A stretch of 10,651 nt of DNA from Bacillota bacterium (GCA_029266295.1 JAQSXD010000086.1:1-10651), one strand, 5' to 3'. Counted from the first letter of the stretch, positions 1 through 6,585 are shown. Numbers and translations: made by a program. The notes: generated from the letters alone by a model not told the origin.

Positions 1-93
1 GTGCTTGCTGCCAGGGGGATTTTCGGCAGTATTGCGAAAAACATGAATCGGCAACTGAATAAAAAATCAAAGGGGGATGAAATAGATGGATAA
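1..93 (+). CDS. C-terminal end of an upstream gene, possibly a DUF1700/HAAS-type membrane protein (partial)
   Basis: Frame 1 is open from the window edge to a TAA at 91-93. The 30 residues visible end in a basic, polar tail (IAKNMNRQLNKKSKGDEIDG). Its stop overlaps the next start in the string ATGGATAA, an arrangement that implies translational coupling. DUF4097 genes in Firmicutes often follow a PadR gene and a DUF1700 (HAAS) membrane protein, and this tail would suit the cytoplasmic end of such a protein. The identity is inferred from context only; the visible part carries no diagnostic motif, and chance openness of 30 codons cannot be excluded. Confidence 0.45.
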   Translation: MLAARGIFGSIAKNMNRQLNKKSKGDEIDG

Positions 94-1177
94 GACAGTA
101 AAGGGTATTGCAATTACAGCGGCGGCTATGGTAGCGATAGGTTTGCTTTTGGCCGGAGTTGGCTATGCAGCAGGAGGAAATCAGCCTATCTCTATCGACA
201 AGTCCGGAGTTCATGTGGGCGAAGGCTGGGGCAATGGCAACAAGGGGGCTGGTCACTTAGCAAGCAGCGGAAAGCTGGAGTCGTTTGAAGAAGAACTGGA
301 TCATTTTGATAGCATTCGTACGGACATGAACCTATATCCCGTGGAGCTGATTGCCGGTGACAAATATGCGATCGAAGGGGTGTATGATACGGGCTATGGA
401 AAGCCTGAATACACCATCGAGAACGGTACTTTAGTGGTCGAAGAGCGAAATGATTCGTTTTTTAGCAAAGGGATCGATCTCAGCATTCAGATCGGAGGCA
501 GTGGCAGTGAAAGTGAGCGTGGCAGTAAAATTGGAGTTAAAATCTATTATCCCAAGGACTCCGAACTGAAGGATGTGCGGATCAAGGCCGCCATGGCCGA
601 CATGTCCTTTGACGGAATCAACGCAGATACTGCAGAATTTGATAACGGTTTGGGACGGCTGGAATTGAGCAATATTTCCGCAAACAAGATCAAGGCATTT
701 GTTGGCAGCGGAGACTGCACCGTATCGGATGTGAAAGCGGATGCTCTTGATGTGACCAATAATTTAGGAAAGACTACACTGAAAAATGTCGAAGTTAGGA
801 TCTTAGAGGCAAAATCCCAATCGGGGGATCTATTTTTATCCGGTATAACAGCAGAACAAGGGATGCTGAAATTGAATCTTGGCAAACTCACCGCTGAAAA
901 CCTGAATACAAAAGGTCTCACAGTGGAAAATCAGAGTGGGGACGTTGATCTGGGAGGAACCCTCCTTGGTGATACCGATATCACCTCGAATTTAGGAAAG
1001 GTCTCCGTAAGCCTTGGCGCAACAGAATCCCAGTACAACTATGATTTGAAAACCAACCTGGGCGAGGTCATGGTTGGAGATAATGAAAGCAGCAGCAGTA
1101 TGCAGGCAAAAAACGGTGCAAAGAATAACCTCAAAGTTTTTGCAAGCCTAGGTGATATTGAAGTCGAATTTGAATGA
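86..1177 (+). CDS. Membrane-anchored DUF4097 family beta-strand-repeat protein
   Basis: This 363-residue protein has one N-terminal hydrophobic segment (about residues 7-29) after a short basic start, so it is probably exported and membrane-anchored. No lipobox cysteine and no LPXTG motif are visible. Residues 62-160 form a lead-in region with a Ser/Gly-rich stretch (about 138-148). Residues 165-310 form regular beta rungs whose turn glycines sit at 190, 209, 228, 247, 266, 285 and 304, exactly 19 residues apart, alternating LG(R/K) and SGD turns. This matches the DUF4097 (putative adhesin) beta-solenoid family, whose function is largely unknown. The start at 86 has AAGGGGG (70-76 region) upstream and overlaps the previous stop by 8 bp. 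Terminator 1232-1259 follows. An envelope-stress or surface role under a PadR/HAAS module is inference. Confidence 0.85.
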   Translation: MDKTVKGIAITAAAMVAIGLLLAGVGYAAGGNQPISIDKSGVHVGEGWGNGNKGAGHLASSGKLESFEEELDHFDSIRTDMNLYPVELIAGDKYAIEGVYDTGYGKPEYTIENGTLVVEERNDSFFSKGIDLSIQIGGSGSESERGSKIGVKIYYPKDSELKDVRIKAAMADMSFDGINADTAEFDNGLGRLELSNISANKIKAFVGSGDCTVSDVKADALDVTNNLGKTTLKNVEVRILEAKSQSGDLFLSGITAEQGMLKLNLGKLTAENLNTKGLTVENQSGDVDLGGTLLGDTDITSNLGKVSVSLGATESQYNYDLKTNLGEVMVGDNESSSSMQAKNGAKNNLKVFASLGDIEVEFE

Positions 1178-1231
1178 TCGTTATAAATGTGCTGCACTGA
1201 AGCCAATCAAAGCAGGATAGAATCATTTTTC

Positions 1232-1259
1232 AAAACCGGAGCATACTTGCTCCGGTTTT
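1232..1259 (+). terminator. Intrinsic terminator after the DUF4097 gene
   Basis: A perfect 12-bp stem (AAAACCGGAGCA at 1232-1243, TGCTCCGGTTTT at 1248-1259) has a 4-nt loop and a T run inside the 3' arm. The A/T symmetry of the arms means it could also act on the opposite strand. Confidence 0.85.
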
Positions 1260-1260
1260 A

Positions 1261-1356
1261 GTGATCTGGCGGGTAATACGGGGAAGGGACAGTGATATAG
1301 GCACTTGGGTAGGAATTTAGAGATAGGAATATAGGACCAGAAAATGGGAGAAGCTA
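1261..1356. other. Non-coding spacer with no recognised element
   Basis: This purine-rich stretch between the DUF4097 terminator and the metG promoter contains no convincing open frame. It holds two TAGGAAT direct repeats 14 bp apart, near 1310-1332, that may be chance. I see nothing else in it. Confidence 0.5.
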
Positions 1357-1386
1357 TTTTCATAAAGGCGTAAACTGTGTTATACT
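1357..1386 (+). promoter_or_regulatory. Probable sigma-A-type promoter of metG
   Basis: The -10 hexamer is TATACT (1381-1386). The best -35 is TTTTCA (1357-1362) with an 18-bp spacer, or TTTCAT (1358-1363) with 17 bp; neither is strong. Transcription would start near 1393, giving a 5' leader of about 170 nt before metG. Confidence 0.5.
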
Positions 1387-1392
1387 ATTACG

Positions 1393-1562
1393 ACCGCATC
1401 GTCAGACGATGCTAATAAGCTGCCGGATCCCATTCGCAGTACAAATCTACGAATTCACTAGACATGCAGTGATTCGTGATTTGCTTGCATAAGTTCGCCG
1501 ACAATTTGTTGCACAAATTGGGCGAGCTAGTAGATTCGGGGCACGAAAGGATGAGATAACAA
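1393..1562 (+). promoter_or_regulatory. Structured 5' leader RNA of metG, class not recognised
   Basis: Four pairing elements are visible. GCATCGTC/GACGATGC (1396-1403/1405-1412) forms a hairpin at the 5' end. Hairpin A pairs 1442-1459 with 1468-1483 (16 bp, two single-base bulges). Hairpin B pairs TCGCC plus CAATTTGT (1495-1499, 1502-1509) with ACAAATTG plus GGCGA (1513-1525), 13 bp with a 2-nt bulge. A long-range helix C pairs 1450-1461 with 1527-1538 (10 Watson-Crick pairs, one G-T, one mismatch). C and A use the same bases, so they exclude each other. With C formed, ATGCA/TGCAT (1464-1468/1486-1490) and hairpin B would complete a three-way junction. The usual T-box core GGTGGNACCGCG and a poly-T terminator are absent. 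The metG ribosome binding site (AAAGG, 1546-1550) lies just downstream, so control of translation initiation is possible but inferred. Confidence 0.5.
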
Positions 1563-3479
1563 ATGACAAAACAAACCTATTACATTTCAACACCAATTTA
1601 TTATCCTAGCTCCAATTTGCACATCGGGCATACGTATTGTACCGTAATGGCAGATGCTATGGCTCGCTTCAAGAGGCTGTCCGGCTATGATGTCATGTTT
1701 CTGACCGGAACGGATGAGCATGGACAGAAAATTCAGAAGGTGGCTGATGCAAAGGGTATGTCTCCGCAGCAGCATGTCGACGAGATCGTTGAAGGAATCA
1801 AGGAACTCTGGAAGACCATGGAGATATCCTATGATGATTTCATCCGAACGACAGAACCCCGCCACGTGAAGCGGGTTCAGGAAATATTTAAAAAGATGTA
1901 CGATAAGGGAGATATCTATAAGGGAGAATATGAGGGCTGGTACTGTACCCCTTGTGAAGCGTTCTGGACAGAGACACAAACTGTAGACGGAAAGTGCCCT
2001 GACTGCGGAAGACCTGTTGAGAAGGCCAAAGAATCCGCTTACTTCTTCAAGCTTTCCCAGTATCAGGATAAGCTCATAGATCTCTTTGAAAATAATCCGG
2101 AATTCCTTCAGCCGGACACAAGAAGAAATGAAATGCTGAATTTTGCAAAGCAGGGGCTGGAAGATCTCTGTATTTCCAGATCCTCCTTCAGCTGGGGAAT
2201 TCCAGTGCCCATTGATGAAAAGCATGTAATCTACGTATGGCTTGATGCGCTTTCCAACTACATTACGGCGCTGGGTTATCCCGACGAGCCGGATCAGTAT
2301 GAAAAGTACTGGCCGTGCGATGTCCACCTGGTCGGAAAGGAAATCGTCAGATTCCATTCCATCATCTGGCCTGCAATGCTCATGTCTCTTGATGTGCCGC
2401 TTCCAAAGAAGGTGCTCGGACACGGCTGGATTCTGCTGGAGGGCGGTAAAATGTCAAAATCCAGGGGAAATATTGTAGATCCGGTGAAGCTCATCGAACG
2501 CTACGGCGTAGACGCGCTGAAATATTTCCTGCTGAGAGAATACACCTTTGGTCAGGACGGACTTTACACCAATGAGGTTATGCTCAACCGGATGAACTTT
2601 GATCTGGCCAACGATCTTGGCAATCTGGTGAGCAGAACTGTTGCCATGATTGAAAAGTACAACGGTGGAATCCTGCCTGCTGCAAAAGCAGAGGGAGACT
2701 TCGACGCGGATCTGAAGGCTGTTGCGCTGGGTGCGGCGGAAAAAGTGGAAGCCTATATGGACAAGTTCAGTTTCAGCCAGGCGCTGGAAGAAATCTGGGT
2801 TGTCATCAGAAGAACCAATAAATATATCGACGAGACCATGCCCTGGGTGCTGGCCAAAGAGGAATCCACAAAGGATCGTCTGGACACCGTTCTGCACAAT
2901 CTGGCAGAAGCCCTGCGCATCGTATCGGTGCTGATTTACCCGTTCATGCACACGACTTCCAAGGAAATCAGAAAGCAGCTTGGAATCTGGTATGCAGATG
3001 TGGTCTGGGAAGATGCCCTGACCTTCGACATGATGGGCGGAGAAACGGTGAAGAAGGGCAATGCCATCTTCCCGCGACTTGATGTGGAGAAGGAGCTGGA
3101 AGCTCTGGCAGCACTCAATGAAAAGCCGGAAGAGCCTGAAGTACCACCGACGGAATTTAAACCGGAAATCACCATTGATGATTTTGATAAGATCGATCTG
3201 AAGGTTGGAGAAATCCTGGACTGCAAAAAACATCCGAAGGCAGACAAACTGCTGGTATCTCAGGTAAAGATCGGTACGGACACGAGACAGATCGTATCAG
3301 GGGTAGCAAAATTCTTTACCCCCGAAGAGATGAAGGGCAAGAAGGTTATTGTCGTCGCCAACTTAAAGCCGATCAACCTCAGGGGCGAAGAGTCCAAGGG
3401 AATGATCCTCTTTGCGGATAACGGAGAAAAACTGGAATTTGTAACCACCGGCGCCCCAAACGGAAATTCAGTGCAATAA
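1563..3479 (+). CDS. metG: Methionyl-tRNA synthetase
   Basis: This cytoplasmic class I synthetase charges tRNA-Met with methionine using ATP, serving both initiation and elongation. The 638-residue product has the usual length for the form with a C-terminal tRNA-binding domain. The catalytic Rossmann fold carries HIGH (20-23) and KMSKS (296-300). A zinc knuckle is formed by C128, C131, C145 and C148. The helical anticodon-binding domain occupies roughly 350-500. A Pro/Glu-rich linker near 515-530 leads into the OB-fold tRNA-binding domain (about 538-638, with DLKVGEI, HPKADKL and LRGEESKGM motifs). ATG 1563 follows AAAGGATGAG (1546-1553). The leader and promoter upstream suggest it is regulated by itself; tatD follows after a 160-nt spacer and is probably cotranscribed. 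No missing catalytic motif was seen. Confidence 0.98.
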   Translation: MTKQTYYISTPIYYPSSNLHIGHTYCTVMADAMARFKRLSGYDVMFLTGTDEHGQKIQKVADAKGMSPQQHVDEIVEGIKELWKTMEISYDDFIRTTEPRHVKRVQEIFKKMYDKGDIYKGEYEGWYCTPCEAFWTETQTVDGKCPDCGRPVEKAKESAYFFKLSQYQDKLIDLFENNPEFLQPDTRRNEMLNFAKQGLEDLCISRSSFSWGIPVPIDEKHVIYVWLDALSNYITALGYPDEPDQYEKYWPCDVHLVGKEIVRFHSIIWPAMLMSLDVPLPKKVLGHGWILLEGGKMSKSRGNIVDPVKLIERYGVDALKYFLLREYTFGQDGLYTNEVMLNRMNFDLANDLGNLVSRTVAMIEKYNGGILPAAKAEGDFDADLKAVALGAAEKVEAYMDKFSFSQALEEIWVVIRRTNKYIDETMPWVLAKEESTKDRLDTVLHNLAEALRIVSVLIYPFMHTTSKEIRKQLGIWYADVVWEDALTFDMMGGETVKKGNAIFPRLDVEKELEALAALNEKPEEPEVPPTEFKPEITIDDFDKIDLKVGEILDCKKHPKADKLLVSQVKIGTDTRQIVSGVAKFFTPEEMKGKKVIVVANLKPINLRGEESKGMILFADNGEKLEFVTTGAPNGNSVQ

Positions 3480-3582
3480 AATGATATGAGGCTGCGCCTG
3501 TCGAAGCCTTTCCTGGACACACGCTCGCTTCGCTCGGACGGTGCCCACGGAAAGGGATCGGCAGGTCTAGCATATCCATTTT
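3478..3582. repeat. 105-bp imperfect inverted repeat between metG and tatD (MITE-like or long RNA hairpin)
   Basis: The outer arms are AAAATGATATG (3478-3488) and CATATCCATTTT (3571-3582), complementary apart from one bulged base. Inside them CCTGTCG (3497-3503) pairs with CGGCAGG (3559-3565), CCTTTCC (3507-3513) with GGAAAGG (3549-3555), and TGGACAC (3514-3520) with GTGCCCA (3541-3547). The apex is GC-rich (CGCTCGCTTCGCTCGG, 3522-3537). The left arm starts inside the metG TAA codon. No T tract follows the stem base, so it is not a normal intrinsic terminator. The nested symmetry suits a miniature inverted-repeat element or an RNA processing structure. A 10-bp palindrome GGGTGCACCC lies just downstream at 3588-3597. 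Confidence 0.6.
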
Positions 3583-3639
3583 AATCGGGGTGCACCCACG
3601 TTCATTGCGGGAAGGGCTGACGCCCAAGGAGAAATTACC

Positions 3640-4434
3640 ATGTTATTTGATGCACATGCCCACATCAACAGCGAACGCTATGATGATGACCGGGATGAGA
3701 TTATTGAAGCCATTGAGGCTTCGGATTTGAACTATGTCATGGACATCGGCTACGATTTGGCCAGCTCCGTTCAGGCCACAGAGCATGCAAAAAAATATCC
3801 GTGGTGCTATGCGGCGGTAGGCTGCCATCCTCACGATACAAAGACCATGGATGAAATGACGCTGGATATGTTTCGGGCCTTGGCGAAAAAACCAAAGGTT
3901 CAGGCCATCGGTGAAATTGGTCTGGATTATTACTATAATCATTCGGAAAAGGATGTTCAGCAGTATTGGTTCAGGCGACAGATTCAGCTGGCGCTGGAGC
4001 TTAGTATGCCTATCGTGATCCATGACAGAGATGCCAATGATGATGTGATGAGAATTCTAAAGGAAGAGGGCGCATTTAGTACCAAGAGAAAGGATCAGCT
4101 TGGGGATGCCAAAGTGCTTCTCCATTGTTTCTCCGGCAGCAAGGAGCTGGCTTCCCAGTACGTCAAACTGGGGGCAACCATTTCCATCGCTGGCCCCGTC
4201 ACCTATAAGAATGCCAGAAAGACAGTGGAAGTGGTGCAGGAAATCCCCATTGAGCATCTTCTGGTGGAAACGGACGCTCCGTATCTGACACCGGAACCGC
4301 TTCGGGGAAAGCGTAACCGGCCGGACTTCGTTAAATATACTGCAAGAAAGGTCGCTGAAATCAAGGGACTTTCCTATGAGCAAACGGCGGAGATCACCTG
4401 CAACAATGCAAAGAAGTTCTTTTCCATCGATTAG
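3640..4434 (+). CDS. tatD: TatD family metal-dependent deoxyribonuclease
   Basis: The 264-residue protein is a TIM-barrel amidohydrolase-fold hydrolase. Family members are Mg-dependent 3'-5' exonucleases on DNA or RNA and have been linked to repair of oxidised DNA. The metal ligands of the family are all visible: H6 and H8 in DAHAH, E92 in GEIGLD, H128 in IVIHDRDA, H162 in LLHCFSGS and D212 in ETDAPYLTP. The loop before HCFSGS (about 143-157) looks a few residues longer than in common bacterial homologues. ATG 3640 is preceded by AAGGAG (3626-3631) at 8-nt spacing. metG-tatD adjacency is widespread in Firmicutes (metS-yabD in Bacillus subtilis), often followed by rnmV and ksgA, which are not here. 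A terminator hairpin follows. Confidence 0.95.
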   Translation: MLFDAHAHINSERYDDDRDEIIEAIEASDLNYVMDIGYDLASSVQATEHAKKYPWCYAAVGCHPHDTKTMDEMTLDMFRALAKKPKVQAIGEIGLDYYYNHSEKDVQQYWFRRQIQLALELSMPIVIHDRDANDDVMRILKEEGAFSTKRKDQLGDAKVLLHCFSGSKELASQYVKLGATISIAGPVTYKNARKTVEVVQEIPIEHLLVETDAPYLTPEPLRGKRNRPDFVKYTARKVAEIKGLSYEQTAEITCNNAKKFFSID

Positions 4435-4480
4435 GCAGCTTTAGAAAATAAAGATTCATAGAGAAACCATCCGTTAAACA

Positions 4481-4530
4481 AACGAAGTTTGGGAGAATAC
4501 CACGAGCGCATTCTCTGAAACTTCGTTTTT
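4481..4530 (+). terminator. Intrinsic terminator after tatD
   Basis: An 18-bp stem pairs 4481-4498 with 4510-4527 with one G-G mismatch and one G-T pair, closed by an 11-nt loop. The outer arms are AACGAAGTTT and AAACTTCGTT, followed by TTTTT (4526-4530). It is unusually long for a terminator. Confidence 0.85.
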
Positions 4531-4542
4531 ATTTGCGCGAAT

Positions 4543-4584
4543 GAAACGCGGATTCATTTCGTGCGTACATCTGATCGGCTAATT
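4543..4584 (+). repeat. Dispersed 42-nt intergenic repeat, copy 1
   Basis: The copy begins GAAACGCGGATTCATT and ends CTGATCGGCTAATT. It matches copy 2 (8548-8589) at 38 of 42 positions with no gaps. It lies between the tatD terminator and the padR promoter. Flanking sequence at 4585-4612 (TTTGGCTGCGTC followed by AAAAATCCTC) may belong to a longer element but is not shared with the other copies here. Confidence 0.8.
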
Positions 4585-4621
4585 TTCGTTTGGCTGCGTC
4601 AAAAATCCTCGCAAATTGATA

Positions 4622-4650
4622 TTGACACACAGTTTGATCCAGACTAAACT
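4622..4650 (+). promoter_or_regulatory. Sigma-A-type promoter of padR and the SEDS gene
   Basis: A consensus -35 TTGACA (4622-4627) is followed after exactly 17 bp by TAAACT (4645-4650), four of six matches to TATAAT. Transcription would begin near 4657, inside the operator palindrome, leaving a leader of about 110 nt. Confidence 0.7.
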
Positions 4651-4706
4651 ATACATAGAATATCTATGTATAAAGCTGACCTATGTATAGAGTTGGCCCA
4701 CGTATA
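4650..4706. promoter_or_regulatory. PadR-type operator array (TATACATA/TATGTATA boxes)
   Basis: A perfect inverted repeat has arms TATACATAGA (4650-4659) and TCTATGTATA (4663-4672) separated by 3 bp. The right half-site TATGTATA (4665-4672) then recurs at 4682-4689 and, degenerate as CACGTATA, at 4699-4706, so its copies are exactly 17 bp apart. The first two 17-bp units (4664-4680, 4681-4697) agree at 14 positions. PadR family repressors recognise ATGT/ACAT-type dyads, and the next gene is a PadR. The palindrome covers the end of the -10 and the likely start point, so autorepression is expected. Confidence 0.7.
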
Positions 4707-4770
4707 GCGCTGAAAAAAGTATAAAGTTCAATAATATATAAATTTTCGTAGATTGTATGGGAGGTGCACT

Positions 4771-5109
4771 GTGAAAATAAATAAAGACCTTATGAAAGGA
4801 AGTACATCGATTCTGATCCTATCTCTTTTGGATCGGGAAGATATGTATGGTTATCAAATCGCCCACGAACTGAAAATGCGATCAAATCAAGTGTTTGAGC
4901 TAAAGGAGGGAACCCTTTACCCCATGCTCCACGGACTCGAAAATGAGAAAGCAATCGAGTCTTATTGGTTTGATGCCGACAATGGAAAACGCAGGAAATA
5001 TTATAGAATAACAGAAGCGGGTAAAACCCTCCTCTGCAATAAAAAATCCGAGTGGGAAGTCTATACAAAAGCGATCAACTCTGTGATTGGAGGGAAGTGC
5101 TATGCATAA
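4771..5109 (+). CDS. PadR family transcriptional regulator
   Basis: The 112-residue product is a short PadR (subfamily-2-like) winged-helix DNA-binding protein, normally a dimeric repressor. Diagnostic stretches are LMKGSTSILILSLL (about 7-20), MYGYQIAHEL (26-35), ELKEGTLYPMLHGLE (45-59) and GKRRKYYRITEAGK (about 74-87), covering the recognition helix and the wing. GTG 4771 is the preferred start because GGGAGG (4759-4764) lies 6 nt upstream and VKINKDLMKG is the usual N-terminus; the upstream in-frame TTG at 4753 has no such site. The stop overlaps the following start by 8 bp (ATGCATAA), so padR and the HAAS-SEDS gene are translationally coupled. It probably represses its own operon through the box array at 4650-4706. 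The inducing signal is unknown. Confidence 0.93.
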   Translation: MKINKDLMKGSTSILILSLLDREDMYGYQIAHELKMRSNQVFELKEGTLYPMLHGLENEKAIESYWFDADNGKRRKYYRITEAGKTLLCNKKSEWEVYTKAINSVIGGKCYA

Positions 5110-6502
5110 TAAGATAACGACATTTCTAGATGAGGTTTGCCGGCATATCAAGTGCAAAGCAGTCCACAAAGAGATCAGAGCGGAACTTAGCGAACACATT
5201 TATGATTTAATGGAAGAAAGCATGGAAAAAGGGACTTCGGAAGAAAAGGCGCTTGATCTGGCTATTTCTGCAATGGGAAGTACCGGCGAAATAGGGGCAA
5301 AGCTTCATCGGCAGCACAAGCCGCAGACCGAATGGTCCCTTTTAATTCTGGTTGCACTCATTACTGTAATTGGTGGTATTGTCCTATATACAAGCAGTCA
5401 ATTTAGCGATGATAGCACCAAGTTTTTAAGGCATCTCGTTTCCATACTGATTGGGATTGGCGTCATGTCAGCATTCTATTTTTCTGATTTCACAAAATTT
5501 CAACGAATGTCGGTACCGCTCTATTGTTCAGGAAGTATTTTGATTCTGATCACGATGGTTGCAGGCATCCAGATGAACGGTGCAAAAAGGTGGCTTCCCA
5601 TCGGCGGCGGATTTACCATTTCGGTACCAGAGCTTGCAAGTCTATTGTTTGTCATGGCGTTTGCGGGTTTTTTAGAACGATATCGAGGCAAGGGTACCAG
5701 TGGCACCTTAAAGATGATCTTGATCGGTGCCTGTTCTCTGATGTTGCTCGTGATCATGCCGAGCTTAGCGGCCGCGTTCATAGTGGCAATTACTTATGCT
5801 GTTTTGCTGATCGCTGCGGTAGCAGGGAATCATTTCGGCGTAAACAGAAAAAACCAGTTCATTCTGCTCTCTTCAGTCGGTACTATTTCTGTGGGATTGC
5901 TGCTAAATTACATTCTGTCTAATTCCCATCGTGTGGAGCGGTTACTGGGCTGGCTGCCTGGAGGAACCGGAGTAGACTATCAGCAAAACCTGGCAGGCAT
6001 CTGGCTTTCTCTTTCGAAGTGGTTTGGCAAGACCAATGCCACCTATCAGGGGTACGGTTTGGGTATGATGCCCGATGTCACTGGGGAGTATATCCTGGTC
6101 AACGTAATTGCAACCCTGGGCTGGGCTGCAGGACTGATCTTAATCGCCTTGATAGGAATTTTTATTGTCAGAATGTTTCTGACGGTAAAACGCGTAAAAC
6201 GCGGCTATGGGTTTTCTCTGGCCCTGTCTGCATGCACCATGCTATCTGCTCAGTTTGCATGCAACATCCTGATGAATTTTAAAATTTTCCCCTCCATGGG
6301 TATTCCCATGCCGCTCGTGTCCTACGGCTATACGGGTTATGTTGTCTGTATGGCCTATGTAGGCATCATTTTGTCTGTATGGAGAAGAAATAATTTGATT
6401 TCCTTCCAGAGGAATCGCCCGGGAACGTTTTCCCAGAATAATGTTTTTCGTTTGGAAGACGGCAAGCTTATCATCGATATTGGAGCTTGGAGGAATCATT
6501 GA
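5102..6502 (+). CDS. SEDS (FtsW/RodA/SpoVE) family membrane protein with N-terminal HAAS-like domain
   Basis: The 466-residue protein starts at ATG 5102, with GGAGGG (5089-5094) upstream; a TTG 15 bp earlier is less likely. Residues 1-75 are soluble and resemble HAAS/permease-prefix domains found beside PadR genes (EVCRHIKCK, EIRAELSEHI, AISAMGSTGEIG). About ten membrane segments follow from residue 77. SEDS hallmarks are NGAKRWLPIG (near 160), GYGLGMMPDVTGEYIL (near 318-332) and GIPMPLVSYGYTG (near 401-413). Canonical family members polymerise lipid II glycan strands with a class B PBP partner. Here the motif usually read as PExHTDFI is PDVTGEYI, putting Glu329 at the position of the catalytic Asp, and the usual SYGGS reads SYGYT. 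No PBP gene lies nearby. It is therefore a divergent SEDS protein whose polymerase activity is uncertain. Terminator 6554-6585 ends the operon. Confidence 0.88.
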   Translation: MHNKITTFLDEVCRHIKCKAVHKEIRAELSEHIYDLMEESMEKGTSEEKALDLAISAMGSTGEIGAKLHRQHKPQTEWSLLILVALITVIGGIVLYTSSQFSDDSTKFLRHLVSILIGIGVMSAFYFSDFTKFQRMSVPLYCSGSILILITMVAGIQMNGAKRWLPIGGGFTISVPELASLLFVMAFAGFLERYRGKGTSGTLKMILIGACSLMLLVIMPSLAAAFIVAITYAVLLIAAVAGNHFGVNRKNQFILLSSVGTISVGLLLNYILSNSHRVERLLGWLPGGTGVDYQQNLAGIWLSLSKWFGKTNATYQGYGLGMMPDVTGEYILVNVIATLGWAAGLILIALIGIFIVRMFLTVKRVKRGYGFSLALSACTMLSAQFACNILMNFKIFPSMGIPMPLVSYGYTGYVVCMAYVGIILSVWRRNNLISFQRNRPGTFSQNNVFRLEDGKLIIDIGAWRNH

Positions 6503-6553
6503 CTTCTGAAATCCCGAAGAATCGGATCGATTATGCACCGTTAGACAGATCAC

Positions 6554-6585
6554 GCCCCTGTTTTGGAGGAACAGGGGCTTTTTTT
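6554..6585 (+). terminator. Intrinsic terminator after the HAAS-SEDS gene
   Basis: A perfect 9-bp stem GCCCCTGTT (6554-6562) and AACAGGGGC (6570-6578) with a 7-nt loop is followed by seven T (6579-6585). Confidence 0.93.

Noticed and set aside
1393..1562. T-box or SAM riboswitch in front of metG
   Set aside because: Neither the T-box GGTGGNACCGCG core nor a terminator/antiterminator pair with a poly-T tract is present, and no SAM-I or SAM-II core sequence was recognised. It is reported only as a structured leader of unknown class.
1587..2423. 278-codon open frame on the minus strand
   Set aside because: It lies wholly antisense inside metG, shows no family motif and has no independent ribosome binding site; it is a coding shadow.
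2454..3233. 259-codon open frame on the minus strand
   Set aside because: Antisense to metG, low-complexity and motif-free; an artefact of metG codon use.
3478..3582. Intrinsic terminator for metG
   Set aside because: The long stem is not followed by a T tract beyond the TTTT inside its own outer arm, so the pairing is better treated as an inverted repeat or RNA hairpin.
4650..4714. CRISPR-like or tandem-repeat array from the 17-bp units
   Set aside because: Only two and a half short degenerate units without spacers, placed on a promoter; an operator array explains them better.
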